Positions 19,051 through 28,393 of a stretch of 64,000 nt of DNA are shown here, piece by piece. A program made the translations under genes and the position numbers. Below the pieces are notes generated by a model that did not search any database, had not been told where the DNA came from, and saw only the letters and a list, made by a program, of their open reading frames with translations. Each line of letters starts with the position of its first letter. Position 1 is the first letter of the stretch. The stretch comes from Pseudomonas fluorescens Q2-87 (GTDB lineage: Bacteria > Pseudomonadota > Gammaproteobacteria > Pseudomonadales > Pseudomonadaceae), in the NCBI RefSeq assembly GCF_000281895.1, contig NZ_CM001558.1, positions 1,988,556-2,052,555 of the forward strand, read 5' to 3'.

Positions 19051-20024
19051 AAACCGCATCTGCCGTCGGCAAATCCAATGGCAACTTTTATGGTTTGGGC
19101 ACTTACCTCGGCCTGGCCGGTGCCTTGCTCGCCATGGTTGCGCTGTTCTCGACCCTGAGCAGCCATTTTCTGTCTTATGACACCTTCAGCACCCTGGCCA
19201 ACCAAATTCCGGACCTCATGGTGCTGGCGGTCGGCATGACCTTCATCCTGATCATTGGCGGCATCGACCTGTCGGTGGGCTCGGTGCTGGCCCTGGCGGC
19301 CTCGACGGTCAGCGTGGCTGTCCTCGGCTGGGGCTGGAGCGTCTGGCCGTCGGCCTTGCTCGGCATGGCCGTGGCGGCGCTGGCGGGTACGGTCACCGGT
19401 TCGATTACCGTGGCCTGGCGGATTCCATCGTTCATCGTTTCCCTCGGCGTGCTGGAAATGGCCCGGGGCCTGGCGTACCAGATGACCGGCTCGCGCACTG
19501 CCTACATCGGGGACTCGTTCGCCTGGCTGTCCAACCCCATCGCCTTCGGTATCTCGCCTTCGTTCATCATTGCCTTGCTGGTGATCTTCATTGCCCAGGC
19601 AGTGCTGACCCGTACGGTGTTCGGCCGCTACCTGATCGGCATCGGCACCAATGAAGAAGCCGTGCGCCTGGCGGGCATCAATCCCAAGCCCTACAAAATC
19701 CTCGTATTCAGCCTGATGGGCTTGCTGGCCGGTGTGGCGGCGTTGTTCCAGATCTCTCGCCTGGAAGCTGCGGATCCAAACGCCGGCTCAGGGCTCGAGT
19801 TGCAGGTGATCGCGGCCGTGGTCATCGGAGGCACCAGCCTGATGGGGGGGCGTGGCTCGGTCATCAGCACGTTCTTCGGTGTGCTGATCATCTCGGTGCT
19901 GGCGGCGGGCCTGGCGCAAATCGGCGCCACTGAGCCAACCAAACGCATCATCACCGGTGCGGTGATTGTGGTGGCGGTCGTGCTCGACACCTATCGCAGC
20001 CAGCGCGCCAGTCGGCGGGCCTGA
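19047..20024 (+). CDS. rbsC: Ribose ABC transporter permease
   Basis: 325 residues with eight to ten hydrophobic helices, of the BPD_transp_2 family. Typical segments are GGIDLSVGSVLALAA, the EAA-like loop GTNEEAVRLAGINPKPYK, and GGTSLMGGRGSVISTFFGVL. It forms the homodimeric channel for ribose in the inner membrane. It overlaps rbsA by 4 bases and is 3 bases from rbsR. Confidence 0.95.
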   Translation: MKTASAVGKSNGNFYGLGTYLGLAGALLAMVALFSTLSSHFLSYDTFSTLANQIPDLMVLAVGMTFILIIGGIDLSVGSVLALAASTVSVAVLGWGWSVWPSALLGMAVAALAGTVTGSITVAWRIPSFIVSLGVLEMARGLAYQMTGSRTAYIGDSFAWLSNPIAFGISPSFIIALLVIFIAQAVLTRTVFGRYLIGIGTNEEAVRLAGINPKPYKILVFSLMGLLAGVAALFQISRLEAADPNAGSGLELQVIAAVVIGGTSLMGGRGSVISTFFGVLIISVLAAGLAQIGATEPTKRIITGAVIVVAVVLDTYRSQRASRRA

Positions 20025-20027
20025 GCC

Positions 20028-21047
20028 ATGGCGACGATCAAGGATGTGGCAGCGCTCGCGGGGATTTCCTACACGACCGTGTCCCACGTGGTGAACAAGA
20101 CGCGGCCAGTGAGCGAAGAAGTGCGGCTCAAGGTCGAAGCGGCTATCGAGCGCCTGGACTACGTGCCCAGCGCCGTGGCCCGGTCGCTCAAGGCCAAGAC
20201 CACGGCAACTATCGGCCTGCTGGTGCCCAACAGCCTCAACCCGTACTTTGCCGAACTGGCCCGGGGAATCGAGGATTACTGTGAGCGCAACGGCTACTGC
20301 GTGATCCTGTGCAATTCCGACGACAACCCGGACAAGCAGCGCAGCTATTTGCGGGTGCTGCTGGAAAAACGCATCGATGGCCTGATCGTCGCTTCCGCTG
20401 GGGGCGATGTCGGCCTGGCCGAAGGGCTGGCCAACGTGCGCACGCCCATGGTTATCGTCGACCGCGGTCTCGACGGCGTGGACGCGGACCTGGTGCGCAT
20501 CGACCATGAATACGGCGCGTACCTGGCGACCCGGCACTTGCTCGAACTTGGCCACCGGGATATCGCGTTCATCGGTGGCCCGGCCGATACCAGCGTGGCG
20601 CAGATGCGCCGGGCCGGTTACTGCCGCGCCCTGGAAGAGGCCGGGATCGAGCTGCCCGTCGGTCGCATGTTCGAAAGCGATTTCACCAGTACCGGTGGCT
20701 ACCGCGCAGCAGCGCAGTTGCTGGAGAACCAGCCGCCAAGCGCGATTTTTGCCGCCAACGACATGATCGGCATCGGCGTGTTGCGCGCCGCTGCCGAGCG
20801 CAACGTGCGGGTGCCCAGCGAACTGTCCGTCATCGGTTTTGATGACATTCAAATGAGCCGCTATGTCTACCCGGCGTTGACCACGGTGGGGCAGTCGATC
20901 CTGCAGCTCGGCGAGATGGCGGCGCAAGTGCTGCTGCAGCGTATCGCGACGCCACGGGTTGCCACCGAACAGCGGATTGTCACGCCCAGTATTGTCCTGC
21001 GAGAGTCGACTGCGCCGCTGTCCGGTACATTCGCCCAATACCGCTGA
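20028..21047 (+). CDS. rbsR: LacI-family ribose operon repressor
   Basis: 339 residues. The N-terminal LacI helix-turn-helix (ATIKDVAALAGISYTTVSHVVN, residues 2-23) and hinge helix (YVPSAVARSLK) are followed by a ribose-binding-type sensor domain. It lies inside the operon it should control and the palindrome CGCAAACGTTTGCG upstream of rbsB fits its DNA-binding class. Ribose or a phosphorylated derivative is the expected inducer. Confidence 0.93.
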   Translation: MATIKDVAALAGISYTTVSHVVNKTRPVSEEVRLKVEAAIERLDYVPSAVARSLKAKTTATIGLLVPNSLNPYFAELARGIEDYCERNGYCVILCNSDDNPDKQRSYLRVLLEKRIDGLIVASAGGDVGLAEGLANVRTPMVIVDRGLDGVDADLVRIDHEYGAYLATRHLLELGHRDIAFIGGPADTSVAQMRRAGYCRALEEAGIELPVGRMFESDFTSTGGYRAAAQLLENQPPSAIFAANDMIGIGVLRAAAERNVRVPSELSVIGFDDIQMSRYVYPALTTVGQSILQLGEMAAQVLLQRIATPRVATEQRIVTPSIVLRESTAPLSGTFAQYR

Positions 21048-21071
21048 AACCGAATTGATGAGTAGTGATGT

Positions 21072-21986
21072 ATGCCAGCAAAAGTAGTGGTAATAGGCAG
21101 CCTGAACATGGACTTGGTGGCTCGGGCGCCGCGCCTGCCCCGTGGCGGTGAGACGCTGATTGGTGAGTCGTTCTGCACCATCCCCGGTGGCAAGGGCGCC
21201 AACCAGGCGGTGGCCGCCGCGCGCCTGGGCGCGCAGGTATCGATGGTTGGCTGCGTCGGCAGCGATGCCTATGGGCAGCAACTGCGAGGGGCGCTGCTGG
21301 CCGAGGGCATCGATTGCCAGGCGGTCAGTGCGGTGGACGGCTCGAGCGGCGTCGCGCTGATCGTTGTCGATGACAACAGCCAGAATGCAATCGTCATCGT
21401 TGCCGGTGCCAACGGTGCGCTCATCCCCGATGTCTTGGACCGTTTCGATGAGGTGCTGCAAGGCGCCGATGTCGTCATCTGCCAACTCGAGGTGCCGGAT
21501 GCGACGGTGGGTTATGCCCTCAAGCGGGCCCGCGAACTGGGCAAGATCGTCATCCTCAATCCTGCCCCCGCGTCCCACGCGTTACCGGCCGATTGGTACG
21601 CCTGCGTCGACTACCTGATCCCCAATGAAAGCGAAGCAGCCGTGCTCAGCGCATTGGCGGTGGACTCCCTGGAAACCGCCGAATCCGCCGCGGCGCATTT
21701 GATCGCGGCCGGTGCCGGCAAGGTAATCGTGACCCTGGGGGCCCAGGGACTGATGTTCGCCAATGGCGCCAGCTTCGAACACTTCCCGGCCCCGCGGGTC
21801 AAGGCGGTGGATACCACGGCGGCGGGTGACACTTTTGTCGGCGGGTTCGCCGCTGCCCTGGCCAGTGGCAAAAGCGAGGTCGAGGCGATTCGTTTCGGCC
21901 AGGCCGCCGCCGCGCTGTCAGTCACCCGCGCCGGCGCGCAGCCTTCAATCCCAACTTTGCTCGAAGTACAGGCTTTCAAATCATGA
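21072..21986 (+). CDS. rbsK: Ribokinase
   Basis: 304 residues, PfkB family. It phosphorylates ribose to ribose 5-phosphate in the cytoplasm. The N-terminal signature [15 protein letters not shown] (around 38-52) and C-terminal signature [17 protein letters not shown] with the catalytic Asp are both intact. It overlaps rbsD by 4 bases (ATGA at 21983). Confidence 0.95.
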   Translation: MPAKVVVIGSLNMDLVARAPRLPRGGETLIGESFCTIPGGKGANQAVAAARLGAQVSMVGCVGSDAYGQQLRGALLAEGIDCQAVSAVDGSSGVALIVVDDNSQNAIVIVAGANGALIPDVLDRFDEVLQGADVVICQLEVPDATVGYALKRARELGKIVILNPAPASHALPADWYACVDYLIPNESEAAVLSALAVDSLETAESAAAHLIAAGAGKVIVTLGAQGLMFANGASFEHFPAPRVKAVDTTAAGDTFVGGFAAALASGKSEVEAIRFGQAAAALSVTRAGAQPSIPTLLEVQAFKS

Positions 21987-22387
21987 AAAAGACGCCGTTG
22001 TTGAATGTGGCACTGTCGCGACTGATCGCCTCGCTCGGGCATGGCGACAAGGTGGTCATCGGTGATGCCGGCCTGCCGGTGCCGCCCCAGGTCGAGCTGA
22101 TCGACTTGGCACTGACCCATGGCATACCGGACTTCGTCAGCACCTTGAAGGTGGTGCTCAGCGAAATGCAGGTAGAGAGCCACGTGCTGGCCGAGGAAAT
22201 CCTCGACAGACAACCGGCAGCCCTGGCGACGCTCGACGCGCTGCATGCCGAAGGCGCGCTGGGCACGCGTGAACGGGTCAGCCATGAGCAATTCAAGATT
22301 CTCAGCCGAGAAGCCCGGGCGATCATTCGCACAGGAGAATGCTCCCCGTATTGCAACATCGTGCTGATCGCCGGGGTGACGTTCTAA
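21983..22387 (+). CDS. rbsD: D-ribose pyranase
   Basis: 134 residues. It speeds conversion of beta-pyranose to beta-furanose ribose, the form handled by ribokinase. The catalytic His20 lies in [18 protein letters not shown], and the C-terminus has the conserved [12 protein letters not shown]. It overlaps rbsK and is followed after 43 bases by the nucleoside hydrolase gene. Confidence 0.95.
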   Translation: MKKTPLLNVALSRLIASLGHGDKVVIGDAGLPVPPQVELIDLALTHGIPDFVSTLKVVLSEMQVESHVLAEEILDRQPAALATLDALHAEGALGTRERVSHEQFKILSREARAIIRTGECSPYCNIVLIAGVTF

Positions 22388-22430
22388 CCCGGCACCGTCG
22401 AGTTCTGTCAACCTGCACAAGGAGTGCGCC

Positions 22431-23459
22431 ATGCACCGCTATGCTCAGAAAATGCACCAATTGTTCCGGAGTCTGCTGCTCTTGTCCTTGATCACTGCTA
22501 CGAGCGCCCAGGCGGCGGAAAAGATCGACCTGATCATCGACACCGATCCCGGTGCCGACGACGTGGTGGCGCTGTTGTTCGCCCTGGCATCGCCCGAGGA
22601 ATTGAACATCCGCGCGCTGACCACTGTCGCCGGCAACGTGCGCCTGGACAAGACTTCCCGCAACGCTCGCCTGGCCCGGGAGTGGGCCGGGCGTGAAGAG
22701 GTGCCGGTGTACGCCGGTGCGCCGAAGCCGCTGTTGCGCACGCCCATCTACGCGGAAAACATCCATGGCAAGGAAGGCCTGTCGGGTGTCACCGTGCACG
22801 AGCCCAAGCAAGGGCTGGCCAAGGGCAACGCGGTCAACTACCTGATCGATACGCTGAAGGCGGCCAAGCCCCACAGCATCACCATCGCCATGCTGGGCCC
22901 ACAGACCAACCTGGCCCTGGCGTTGATCCAGGAGCCCGACATCGTCCAAGGCATCAAGGAAGTGGTAATCATGGGCGGCGCGCATTTCAACGGCGGCAAC
23001 ATCACGCCAGTGGCTGAATTCAACCTCTACGCCGATCCGCAGGCGGCCGAGGTGGTCGCCAAAAGCGGCGTGAAGCTGACATACCTGCCGCTGGACGTGA
23101 CCCACAAGATCCTCACCAGTGAAGCGCGCCTGAAGCAGATCGCCGCGCTGAACAACAATGCCAGCAAACTGGTGGGCGATATTCTCAATGAATACGTCAA
23201 GGGCGACATGGAGCACTACGGCATGACCGGTGGACCGGTGCATGACGCGACGGTGATCGCCTACCTGCTCAAGCCGCAGCTGTTTACTGGGCGTTCGGTC
23301 AATGTCGTGGTGGACAGTCGCGAGGGGCCGACATTCGGGCAGACCATCGTCGACTGGTACGACGGCCTGAAAGCGCCGAAGAACGCGTTCTGGGTGGAAA
23401 ACGGCGATGCCCAGGGCTTTTTCGATCTGCTGACCGAGCGTCTCGCGCGCCTCAAATGA
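22431..23459 (+). CDS. Secreted nucleoside hydrolase (IunH family)
   Basis: 342 residues. A signal peptide ending SAQAA (about residue 29) is followed by the diagnostic Ca-binding motif DTDPGADD (37-44). MGGAHFNGGNITPVAEFNLYADPQAA, PLDVTHK and the HDATVIAYLL segment complete the active site. The family cleaves ribonucleosides into base and ribose. Export would place it in the periplasm next to RbsB, feeding ribose into the transporter encoded upstream. Its position as the last gene of the rbs operon supports this. Base specificity is not predictable. Confidence 0.88.
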   Translation: MHRYAQKMHQLFRSLLLLSLITATSAQAAEKIDLIIDTDPGADDVVALLFALASPEELNIRALTTVAGNVRLDKTSRNARLAREWAGREEVPVYAGAPKPLLRTPIYAENIHGKEGLSGVTVHEPKQGLAKGNAVNYLIDTLKAAKPHSITIAMLGPQTNLALALIQEPDIVQGIKEVVIMGGAHFNGGNITPVAEFNLYADPQAAEVVAKSGVKLTYLPLDVTHKILTSEARLKQIAALNNNASKLVGDILNEYVKGDMEHYGMTGGPVHDATVIAYLLKPQLFTGRSVNVVVDSREGPTFGQTIVDWYDGLKAPKNAFWVENGDAQGFFDLLTERLARLK

Positions 23460-23468
23460 CCTGCCTGT

Positions 23469-23502
23469 CTGCGCGCCCGCAGGGTAGTTCCTGGGCGCGC
23501 AG
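23469..23502. terminator. GC-rich hairpin at the end of the rbs operon
   Basis: CTGCGCGCCC and GGGCGCGCAG form a perfect 10-bp stem with a 14-base loop between the converging nucleoside hydrolase and small gene at 23504. There is only a weak T-tract, so efficiency as an intrinsic terminator is uncertain. Confidence 0.55.
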
Positions 23503-23503
23503 T

Positions 23504-23701
23504 TCAATCCACCGCGTCAACGACGCTGGTATATCGTTCGAACGCCTGCTGGATGAAGTTGCGGGCGACCTCCGTGCCCAATTCCTTGACCAGCAGTTCT
23601 ATGCCGATGATCGCCAGTTCTTCCGGGCTGGCCGGGCTGTAGGAGCTGTGGCCCTCCGTCCATTTGGCATTGATGGTGGCTTCGATGCTGACGGTGCTCA
23701 T
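23504..23701 (-). CDS. Small conserved hypothetical protein
   Basis: 65 residues, acidic, with no signal or membrane segment. The sequence is helical in its second half (ELAIIGIELLVKELGTEVARNFIQQAFERYTSVV). I do not recognise a named family. Codon use looks genuine, with third-position GC bias, and it fills the space between two transcription units. An overlapping frame on the other strand looks like a shadow. Confidence 0.55.
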   Translation of the reverse strand: MSTVSIEATINAKWTEGHSSYSPASPEELAIIGIELLVKELGTEVARNFIQQAFERYTSVVDAVD

Positions 23702-23831
23702 GGTAGGGCTCGCGAGAGTGGGAGGCTGTAGGTTGAGTTAAGCATTTTTGCCTTGGATTTGGCACTGCCACTTAGGCATCAGGCAAGGGCTGTGCGACAC
23801 TTGTTTTTTTGTTTTTCAAGGAGCCATCGCA

Positions 23832-24137
23832 GTGCAGATCGACTTGAACGCTCCTGGCGGCCTGACCCTTGAGGCGGTTCGCCAGTTGCTCGCCTCAGCC
23901 AGCGATGACGAGCATACCCAGCTGCGGGTGACCAAGGGCGGCATCGCCTATCTGTCTTCGGGTGTGGTCGGCGGTGCCGACATCGACGGCCTGCTGTTTC
24001 GGCTCGAGACGTGGGCCAAGGGCTCGGGCTATGTCGGGCGAGTCGCTGCCAGCGACGAGGTCTGGGTCATGCAGATCTATAACGCGCTGAAGGACAATTG
24101 GCCTCATCCGCCCTTTGATTACATCGACGTTTATTAA
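23832..24137 (+). CDS. Conserved hypothetical protein
   Basis: 101 residues from a GTG at 23832. The start is set by AAGGAG at 23818-23823 with an 8-base spacing; the longer frame lacks a ribosome site. It is a soluble acidic protein (VQIDLNAPGGLTLEAVRQLLASASDDEHTQLRVTKGG), with no motif I can assign. It stands alone and forward, upstream of the I78 lipoprotein gene. Confidence 0.65.
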   Translation: MQIDLNAPGGLTLEAVRQLLASASDDEHTQLRVTKGGIAYLSSGVVGGADIDGLLFRLETWAKGSGYVGRVAASDEVWVMQIYNALKDNWPHPPFDYIDVY

Positions 24138-24299
24138 GCGTCGTTCATATTCAGTCACGATTGCGGGCTGAACGGACGGCCGGGCTCAGGCAAACTCCGA
24201 TTTTCCGAATGAGGGGCGGGCCAGTAGCCAAGGCGTTGAAACCAAGCGCCGTTTGGGTGGTCGCACGCTCTCTGTTTATTTTTTGAAAAAGGAGGCTTC

Positions 24300-24614
24300 A
24301 TGCCTTGGAAGCTCGCGTCATTGAGTATCGTGCTGGTCGCCGCAGGCTTGAGCGGTTGCAGCAGTTCCCCTGAGTCGGCCCCGGACGCTGTGGCAACCGA
24401 GAGCGCCAACAGCCGCTGCGAAGCAAAGGCCGCTGAGTTCGCCATCGGCAAACAGGCCTCGCCGCAATTGCTGGAGCAGGCTCGCACCCGTGCCGGCGCG
24501 CAGAATGCCCGGATCCTCAAGCCCAATGACATGGTGACGCTTGAGTACCGCTCCGACCGGCTGAATCTCAATACCGACGCCAACCTGGTGGTCAACCGAG
24601 TGAACTGCGGCTGA
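24300..24614 (+). CDS. Peptidase inhibitor I78-family lipoprotein
   Basis: 104 residues with lipobox LSGC (Cys20). The C-terminal 60 residues fit the I78 inhibitor family: CEAKAAEFAIGKQASPQLLEQARTRAGAQNARIL, then VTLEYRSDRLNLNTDANLVVNRVNCG, with one cysteine at each end of the domain. It probably guards the cell envelope against proteases. A good AAGGAGG precedes the ATG, and a terminator follows. Confidence 0.82.
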   Translation: MPWKLASLSIVLVAAGLSGCSSSPESAPDAVATESANSRCEAKAAEFAIGKQASPQLLEQARTRAGAQNARILKPNDMVTLEYRSDRLNLNTDANLVVNRVNCG

Positions 24615-24636
24615 TCGAGCGTTTTCAATCGCCCAT

Positions 24637-24667
24637 AAAAAACCCCGTCACATGGACGGGGTTTTTT
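24637..24667. terminator. bidirectional terminator, I78 gene / cold-shock gene
   Basis: A6-CCCCGTC, a 5-base loop, then GACGGGG-T7. The stem is perfect and both flanks give U-tracts, so it can end transcription of the converging genes on either side. Confidence 0.9.
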
Positions 24668-24682
24668 TAGCGCGCCGAGAAA

Positions 24683-24895
24683 TTACTCTGGGCGAACCTG
24701 TGCAGCTTGCATACCCTTTTGGCCTTTCTCAGCCACGAAGGAAACGGTCTGGCCTTCTTTCAGGCTTTTGAAACCGTCGCTTTCGATAGCTTTGAAGTGT
24801 ACGAACAGGTCGTCACCGCCACCTTGAGGAGTGATGAAGCCGAAGCCTTTTTCATCGTTGAACCATTTAACGGTGCCGGTTTGGCGATTAGACAT
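24683..24895 (-). CDS. CspA-family cold-shock protein
   Basis: 70 residues from the ATG at 24895, a single cold-shock domain. Both RNA-binding motifs are intact: RNP1 KGFGFIT near 16-22 and RNP2 LFVHF at 30-34. It acts as an RNA chaperone and is probably abundant. The open frame continues 20 codons upstream, but GGAGATACACC before 24895 marks the start. A long AT-rich leader upstream would suit cold-dependent control, which is inference. Confidence 0.92.
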   Translation of the reverse strand: MSNRQTGTVKWFNDEKGFGFITPQGGGDDLFVHFKAIESDGFKSLKEGQTVSFVAEKGQKGMQAAQVRPE

Positions 24896-25184
24896 GGTGT
24901 ATCTCCAAGAAACATATATTTTCAGTGTACTGTGCTGCTCAGGCCAACTGGGCACACCCGGGTATCATAGTCGAAATGTTCGATTTGGGAGCCCCCCGGA
25001 CGCACTGTTTGCCAATCAGTCGTGTTTTCTTTACCGTCCCAACCCGCTGAAGCCCCCGGTTTTAAAGGGTTTTAGCCGAAAGTAAAGACGATAAAAAAAG
25101 CTGTAAAACCTGAATAAATCGTTCAAAAAAGCCTGAAATCAGTGTTTTTTAGCGCCTCAAGGCCTGCCTCGAAACCCTGTCCCG

Positions 25185-25487
25185 TCACTTTTTCGGCTTG
25201 TCGGTTGCCTTGCATTTTGCAATCTGTCCAAGGGCCTTTTGCTGCAGTTCCGGGGTGGCCTTGTTGTCCATCAGCGCCTGGATATCTGACGCCGGGTAGG
25301 ACTTGATCGCATCGGCCCCGCAGGCACAATGAGATTTGGCGGCCGCAGCGCCGATCTGCGGTGTTGCCGCTTCCGTGCACTGGGCCATGTATTTTTCGCG
25401 TTCGCCCTTGGGCCAATCGGCGTGGGCGGTGAGCGGAAGCAGCAGGGCGAGGGGGGCGACTACTGCGAACAATGTATTCAGACGCAT
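25185..25487 (-). CDS. Small secreted cysteine-containing protein
   Basis: 100 residues with a signal peptide ending TAHA (about residue 23). The mature part has four cysteines (37, 54, 56, 92), which could form two disulfides, and a helical C-terminus with QALMDNKATPELQQKALGQIAKC. No family is recognised. It is transcribed away from thrS. Confidence 0.65.
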   Translation of the reverse strand: MRLNTLFAVVAPLALLLPLTAHADWPKGEREKYMAQCTEAATPQIGAAAAKSHCACGADAIKSYPASDIQALMDNKATPELQQKALGQIAKCKATDKPKK

Positions 25488-25594
25488 GCGAAGATGCTCC
25501 TTTGGGTCGATGTCTTGATATCTGAGGCGTTGCGCTCGCTTCAGTTCAGCACTCTGGCATAAAAACCTGGATTTGCACCGGCTTGAATTCGAGC

Positions 25595-25608
25595 ACGGTC
25601 ATGACCGT
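25595..25608. promoter_or_regulatory. 14-bp perfect palindrome upstream of thrS
   Basis: ACGGTCATGACCGT is fully symmetric. Its right half is followed by a possible -10 TAGCAT (25619-25624) with a 17-bp spacer from a poor -35 inside the palindrome. This would be a natural place for a regulator of the thrS operon promoter. Confidence 0.4.
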
Positions 25609-25624
25609 TCATCTGTGCTAGCAT

Positions 25625-25859
25625 GCCGGGCTCGGGTATTTCTCAGGCTCCGGATGACGACAGGTCCCGGCGGCGGCAAATGTTCGATTAACCCTGATTT
25701 GAATCCCAGTCACTCTGGTTCGGTTTTCCCGGTTGGCCGCAAGGCTCCTGCCGCTGTAAGGCAGGCGTTCCTCGTTGAACGGCCTGGACTGGATCTTGTA
25801 CTGGCTCATCCCAACCCACGTGACCTTTGGTAGGGGTCACCACTAGGAGAGGAGGCGCC
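25625..25859 (+). promoter_or_regulatory. thrS leader region
   Basis: About 230 bases without a credible gene, ending at the thrS ATG. Visible structures are a CCTGCC/GGCAGG hairpin (25747-25765) and the anticodon-arm-like hairpin at 25820-25840. The layout recalls the multi-domain thrS operator of E. coli, in which ThrRS binds tRNA-like arms of its own mRNA. The extent of the leader depends on an unproven promoter. Confidence 0.5.
25820..25840 (+). promoter_or_regulatory. tRNA-Thr anticodon-arm mimic (thrS translational operator)
   Basis: GTGACCT and GGGTCAC form a 7-bp stem (last pair U-G) closing a 7-base loop UUGGUAG. In tRNA numbering that loop reads U32 U33 G34 G35 U36 A37 G38, so GGU, the anticodon of tRNA-Thr for ACC/ACU, is exactly in place with the invariant U33 and a purine 37. 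It lies 5 bases before the AGGAGAGGAGG ribosome site of thrS. Confidence 0.72.
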
Positions 25860-27782
25860 ATGCCAACTATTACTCTTCCCGATGGCAGTCAACGTTCATT
25901 CGATCACCCGGTTTCCGTAGCCGAGGTCGCCGCATCCATCGGCGCAGGCCTGGCCAAGGCCACCCTGGCCGGCAAGGTCAACGGCAAGCTGGTCGACGCC
26001 AGTGACGTTATCGACAGCGACGCCACGCTGCAAATCATCACGCCAAAGGATCAAGAGGGGCTGGAGATCATTCGCCACTCCTGCGCGCACCTGGTCGGCC
26101 ATGCGGTCAAGCAGTTGTACCCGAGCGCGAAAATGGTCATCGGGCCCGTCATCGATGAAGGCTTCTATTACGACATCGCCTTCGAGCGTCCGTTTACGCC
26201 CGACGACATGGCCGCCATCGAACAGCGCATGCAGCAGCTGATCGAGAAGGACTACGACGTCATCAAGAAGGTCACCCCGCGCGCCGAAGTCATCGAAGTG
26301 TTCAAGGCTCGTGGCGAGGATTACAAGCTGCGTCTGGTAGAAGACATGCCGGACGAGCCGTCCATGGGCCTGTACTACCACGAAGAATACGTCGACATGT
26401 GCCGTGGCCCGCATGTGCCGAACACGCGTTTCCTCAAGTCCTTCAAGCTGACCAAGCTGTCCGGCGCCTACTGGCGTGGCGATGCGAAGAATGAGCAGTT
26501 GCAGCGCGTCTACGGCACCGCCTGGGCGGACAAGAAGCAGCTGGCGGCCTACATCCAGCGCATCGAGGAAGCCGAGAAGCGCGACCACCGCAAGATCGGC
26601 AAGCGCCTTGGCCTGTTCCACACCCAGGAAGAATCCCCGGGCATGGTGTTCTGGCACCCGAACGGCTGGACCCTGTACCAGGTGCTTGAGCAGTACATGC
26701 GCCAGGTCCAGCGTGAAAACGGCTATCTGGAAATCAAGACGCCGCAAGTGGTCGACCGCAGCCTGTGGGAGAAATCCGGGCACTGGGCCAACTACGCCGA
26801 CAATATGTTCACCACCCAGTCGGAAAACCGCGACTACGCGATCAAGCCGATGAACTGCCCGTGCCACGTGCAGGTGTTCAACCAGGGCCTGAAGAGCTAC
26901 CGCGAACTGCCGATGCGCCTGGCCGAGTTCGGTGCCTGCCACCGAAACGAGCCATCGGGTGCACTGCACGGCATCATGCGCGTGCGTGCATTCACCCAGG
27001 ACGATGCCCATATCTTCTGCACCGAAGAGCAGATGCAGGCCGAATCCGCCGCCTTCATCAAGCTGACCATGGACGTCTATCGGGACTTCGGCTTTACCGA
27101 AGTCGAGATGAAGCTGTCCACTCGTCCGGAAAAACGCGTTGGCTCCGACGAATTGTGGGATCGCGCCGAAGCAGCGTTGGCCGCTGCCCTCGATAGCGCG
27201 GGCCTTGCGTACGATCTGCAGCCGGGCGAGGGGGCCTTCTACGGTCCGAAGATCGAGTTCTCGCTGAAAGATTGCCTCGGTCGCGTCTGGCAATGTGGTA
27301 CCTTGCAGCTCGATTTCAACCTGCCGATCCGTCTGGGCGCTGAATATGTGTCCGAAGACAACAGCCGCAAGCACCCGGTCATGCTTCACCGCGCGATCCT
27401 CGGTTCCTTCGAGCGTTTCGTCGGGATTCTGATCGAACACTACGAGGGAGCATTCCCTGCGTGGCTGGCGCCGACCCAGGCAGTGATCATGAATATCACT
27501 GATAAACAGGCAGATTTTGCCGCCGAAGTCGAAAAAACTCTCAATCAAAGCGGATTTCGTGCCAAGTCCGACTTGAGAAATGAAAAGATCGGCTTTAAAA
27601 TCCGCGAGCATACTTTGCTCAAGGTTCCCTTTCTCTTGGTTATCGGAGATCGGGAGGTCGAGATGCAGACTGTCGCTGTGCGTACTCGTGAAGGTGCTGA
27701 CCTGGGCTCGATGCCCGTCGCCGAATTTGCTGAGTTCCTCGCGCAAGCGGTTTCCCGGCGTGGTCGCCCAGATTTGGAGTAA
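25860..27782 (+). CDS. thrS: Threonyl-tRNA synthetase
   Basis: 640 residues from the ATG at 25860, the standard length. An N-terminal TGS domain (1-61) is followed by the editing domain with [16 protein letters not shown], then the class II core. Zinc-site segments are [10 protein letters not shown] and the later His, and motif 2 is [28 protein letters not shown]-terminal anticodon-binding domain ends the protein. It is first in the translation operon and its stop abuts infC. The last 60 codons are less GC-rich than the rest. Confidence 0.97.
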   Translation: MPTITLPDGSQRSFDHPVSVAEVAASIGAGLAKATLAGKVNGKLVDASDVIDSDATLQIITPKDQEGLEIIRHSCAHLVGHAVKQLYPSAKMVIGPVIDEGFYYDIAFERPFTPDDMAAIEQRMQQLIEKDYDVIKKVTPRAEVIEVFKARGEDYKLRLVEDMPDEPSMGLYYHEEYVDMCRGPHVPNTRFLKSFKLTKLSGAYWRGDAKNEQLQRVYGTAWADKKQLAAYIQRIEEAEKRDHRKIGKRLGLFHTQEESPGMVFWHPNGWTLYQVLEQYMRQVQRENGYLEIKTPQVVDRSLWEKSGHWANYADNMFTTQSENRDYAIKPMNCPCHVQVFNQGLKSYRELPMRLAEFGACHRNEPSGALHGIMRVRAFTQDDAHIFCTEEQMQAESAAFIKLTMDVYRDFGFTEVEMKLSTRPEKRVGSDELWDRAEAALAAALDSAGLAYDLQPGEGAFYGPKIEFSLKDCLGRVWQCGTLQLDFNLPIRLGAEYVSEDNSRKHPVMLHRAILGSFERFVGILIEHYEGAFPAWLAPTQAVIMNITDKQADFAAEVEKTLNQSGFRAKSDLRNEKIGFKIREHTLLKVPFLLVIGDREVEMQTVAVRTREGADLGSMPVAEFAEFLAQAVSRRGRPDLE

Positions 27783-28333
27783 TTATTATTAAGCGTGAAA
27801 TGAGACAAGATAAACGAGCTGCACCGAAAGCCCCGATCAACGAGAATATCTCGGCACGCGAGGTTCGGTTAATTGGCGCTGACGGCGAGCAGATTGGCAT
27901 CGTCTCGATTGATGAAGCGCTTCGTATTGCTGAAGAAGCCAAGCTTGATCTGGTAGAAATTTCCGCAGACGCAGTCCCACCGGTTTGCCGGGTGATGGAC
28001 TACGGCAAGTCGATCTTCGAAAAGAAGAAGCAGATTGCCGCGGCGAAGAAAAACCAGAAGCAGATTCAGGTAAAAGAAATCAAGTTTCGTCCAGGGACGG
28101 AGGAAGGGGATTACCAGGTAAAACTGCGCAACCTGGTACGTTTCCTGAGTGATGGGGACAGGGCCAAGGTATCCTTGCGATTCCGCGGCCGTGAGATGGC
28201 CCACCAGGAGCTGGGGATGGAACTCCTCAAGCGGGTTGAACAAGACCTGCTCGAGTACGGTTCGGTCGAACAGCATCCTAAGATGGAAGGACGCCAGCTG
28301 ATCATGGTCATCGCCCCGAAAAAGAAGAAGTAA
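27782..28333 (+). CDS. infC: Translation initiation factor IF-3 (ATT start)
   Basis: IF-3 binds the 30S subunit and checks start-codon choice. No normal start precedes the conserved [12 protein letters not shown] segment. Three consecutive in-frame ATT codons (27782, 27785, 27788) stand where infC genes use the rare AUU start. The GGAG at 27776-27779 is best spaced for the second or third; homologous proteins are usually annotated from the first (183 residues here). An ATG at 27800 would shorten the N-terminus by six codons. The body ([43 protein letters not shown]) is typical. Confidence 0.93.
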   Translation: MIIKREMRQDKRAAPKAPINENISAREVRLIGADGEQIGIVSIDEALRIAEEAKLDLVEISADAVPPVCRVMDYGKSIFEKKKQIAAAKKNQKQIQVKEIKFRPGTEEGDYQVKLRNLVRFLSDGDRAKVSLRFRGREMAHQELGMELLKRVEQDLLEYGSVEQHPKMEGRQLIMVIAPKKKK

Positions 28334-28393
28334 TCAACAGGGCACGGCAGGCCTTCTGATTATGTTTATCAACTGAATGCGGAGTATCCGAAC

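Noticed and set aside
23456..23731. 91-codon plus-strand frame over the small gene at 23504
   Set aside because: It begins at the end of the nucleoside hydrolase, runs through a hairpin and lacks a ribosome site; the minus-strand frame is better.
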